Below, piece after piece: positions 31,168 to 32,500 of a stretch of DNA of 32,500 bases. Each line of letters begins with the position of its first letter. Positions within the stretch are counted from its first letter, which is position 1. Source of the stretch: Cristatella mucedo (lineage: Eukaryota > Bryozoa > Phylactolaemata > Cristatellidae); contig WPIO01000075.1 in the NCBI GenBank assembly GCA_009760855.2, forward strand, positions 1,372,501 through 1,405,000, in the 5' to 3' direction. Below the pieces are notes generated by a model, which was given only the letters and a program-made list of their open reading frames with translations, did no database searches and was not told the DNA's origin. Made by a program: the position numbers and the translations under genes.

Positions 31168-31695
31168 ATTGGCGACAGCAGCTTTATCGCTCTTCAGAGC
31201 TCTCCTACATCATGGAACTCGCTTCCACAATTCTGACGTAACCACATTTGCATGCTGACCCTGTGCATGTCACCCCTAACCATATTATTTATTTTGTTTG
31301 TTTTTCAAGCACGATTTTACTTACCATTCAATTGCATTTCCCTTTGCAGCAAATGTAAAGCGCATAGAAAGAGATTAAGTTCTCTGAGGGTGATTTATCA
31401 AGTGCATTATTATTATTATTATTAACGACAACTACTCTCCTGCTGCCGACTATGGCTCATCCTTTTTCAGCGGTCCTGAGATGCTACTTCCATGCTACTC
31501 ACTACCTCAACTGCTCTCCTGACTCTGCTATGCTTCCCACTTTTTCTTTGTTTTGTGAGACGAAGTCTGTTGGGTACCGAATGCGTACCGAAAGCCACTT
31601 AGGCTGTGAGTGGGCTACACAAAACTCTCCTGCGTAACACCCACATGGTCTGTATGACTTTGTGGAGTTACAGACGGAGATACATTACATTACAT
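31168..31695 (+). mobile_element. LINE family A, 3' fragment, split by a LINE B end
   Basis: The left part (31168-31242) matches family A around the PRLWNSLPQF(L) region (catggaactcgcttccacaa). The right part (31425-31695) continues from aacgacaactactctcctgc to the stop, the 3' UTR and an attacattacat tail. The two parts are separated by a family B 3' end (31243-31424). The uninterrupted family A copy (26724-30205) shows the joined sequence. Confidence 0.88.
31243..31424 (+). mobile_element. LINE family B 3' end nested in LINE A
   Basis: The insert begins cacatttgcatgctgaccct, passes through gcaaatgtaaagcgcataga and ctctgagggtgatttatcaa, and ends in (ATT)n. It is flanked by TAAC (31239-31242 and 31423-31426), a 4-bp target-site duplication. 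It is a heavily 5'-truncated insertion of about 180 bp. Confidence 0.87.
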
Positions 31696-31868
31696 AAATC
31701 TGCCTATTTTCAGCTTCATAACATTGCTAACATTCGGGCTTGTTTAGATAAGGATACCACGTCCAAGTTGGTCCATGCATTCATGACATCCCTTATCGAC
31801 TTCTGCAACTCACTGCTTACTGGCCCTACCGGCATGTGCTATCAGGCGATTGCATCTGGTACAAAACT
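31696..31868 (+). pseudogene. LINE family B coding fragment
   Basis: The fragment encodes KSAYFQLHNIANIRACLDKD, then TTSKLVHAFMTSLIDF and CNSLLTG. It aligns with the inverted segment of the copy at 23909-24335 (LDKDTTSKLVHAFVISRLDF). It ends where a short family A tail begins. Confidence 0.85.
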
Positions 31869-31869
31869 C

Positions 31870-31977
31870 TTAGCCGCTTAGGCTGCGTGTGCGGGCTATA
31901 CAAAGCTCTCCCGCGTAACACCCACACAGTCTTAATGGCTGTGTGGAATTACAAACGGAGATACACCACATTACATC
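31870..31977 (+). mobile_element. LINE family A, last 110 bp
   Basis: The fragment reads ttagccgcttaggctgcgtg, then ctctcccgcgtaacacccac, then a variant of the family 3' UTR (gtgtggaattacaaacggag) and a cattacat tail. It is the fourth family A 3' end in the window. Confidence 0.82.
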
Positions 31978-32500
31978 GCGAGACCACGGTGGTAGCGATA
32001 AAAATGAAACTAAATGACGGGTGCCAACGTCAAGGTCGGTCTTCTACGATGGCTTCCCACGCGATGTCGTCCTGGCCGATTGGCACGCTCCTGATGGCAC
32101 CCGGCGCTAAATCAACCGCCGCTCGTTTGCCGCCACAGCGTTCGACTCTGACGGATCGATGGCTTGCAATGGATATATGGCTTCCAATGGCAGCGCCGGG
32201 TACGCTTCGGACTGGCTTCGAAGCCAGCGAGCCGGTCGAACCGACTACTTAGCTGCTCCTTCGCGCGAGATCTCTCTCGCGGGACCGCCAGCCAGCGTGG
32301 CATTTCGCCGGTGCTTTCGACGAACTGCTGTCAGTCGCGCTCGCGAGAGCCCGCGAGAGCAAAATGCTGCTCGACCGCTCGAGATGCGGCAGCTCGCGAT
32401 TGGTCAATCGTGGTCGCCGATGTCGTCTGCCGCTTCGGTGACCGCGTGCCCGCCGCCGCCGCCGTGACTGGTCTCGGACGGCGGTCGAAAGAAGGTTGCG
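31978..32500. other. GC- and CpG-rich right edge, no gene recognised
   Basis: CpG dinucleotides are frequent from about 32060 to the end (for example ctcgcgggaccg and gcccgcgagagc), and a short CCG run lies at 32451-32464. Overlapping open frames on both strands reflect GC content. A CpG-island promoter for a gene beyond the window is possible but not shown. Confidence 0.35.

Overview
This window looks like nuclear DNA from an animal, probably a repeat-rich invertebrate; I cannot name the phylum. The reasons are spliceosomal introns with GT..AG ends, a single-pass lysosomal membrane glycoprotein of the LAMP family (a metazoan family), L2/CR1-type LINEs with ATT-repeat 3' tails, tRNA-derived SINE-like units, solo LTRs, and long GA/CT, TA and GT microsatellites. 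There are no bacterial operons, CRISPR arrays, rRNA genes or canonical tRNA genes.

Only one host gene can be supported. It is a four-exon gene on the + strand (7620-7928, 10778-10994, 11093-11263, 14490-14635). The exons join in frame (843 nt including stop, 280 aa) into a signal peptide, a Ser/Thr-rich mucin-like stalk, one LAMP luminal domain with four cysteines in the expected spacing, a transmembrane helix and a short cytosolic tail ending in GYHSV, a GYxx-hydrophobic lysosomal sorting motif. Its large introns (2.85 and 3.23 kb) hold SINE-like and LINE debris and microsatellites.

The rest is mostly a layered graveyard of retroelements. LINE family A is an APE endonuclease plus RT element with one long ORF and a (ACATT)n-like tail. 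It has one near-complete copy (26724-about 30205, minus) broken by two stop codons and one frameshift, plus three truncated copies (15405-16747, 31168-31695, 31870-31977). LINE family B has an L2-type 3' end with a conserved terminal hairpin and an (ATT)n tail, in about a dozen copies. Most are 5'-truncated to the last 70-300 bp; larger ones are at 2275-4892, 19495-20440 and 23288-24335. Two solo LTRs of the same LTR-retrotransposon family lie in opposite orientation (3111-3966 minus, 18094-19382 plus), each with TGTA..TACA-type ends and a 4-bp target-site duplication.

Layout: 1-1246 edge and a GA array; 1300-1457 SINE-like unit; 2088-4892 LINE B copies with a SINE and an LTR nested inside; 5000-7190 LINE scraps and unassigned DNA; 7193-7281 TA array; 7620-14635 LAMP-like gene; 15184-16747 CT array and dead LINE A copy; 17826-19382 100-bp tandem repeat and solo LTR; 19495-25585 LINE B copies, small tandem and palindromic repeats; 26140-30545 an older LINE endonuclease region split by the main LINE A copy; 30546-32500 mixed LINE fragments and GC-rich unassigned DNA.

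The insertion order can be read directly in several places. I see no sign of a new defence, biosynthetic or symbiotic system. The most informative content is the LAMP-like gene and the nested insertions, the twin-priming inversion and the LINE 3' hairpin.
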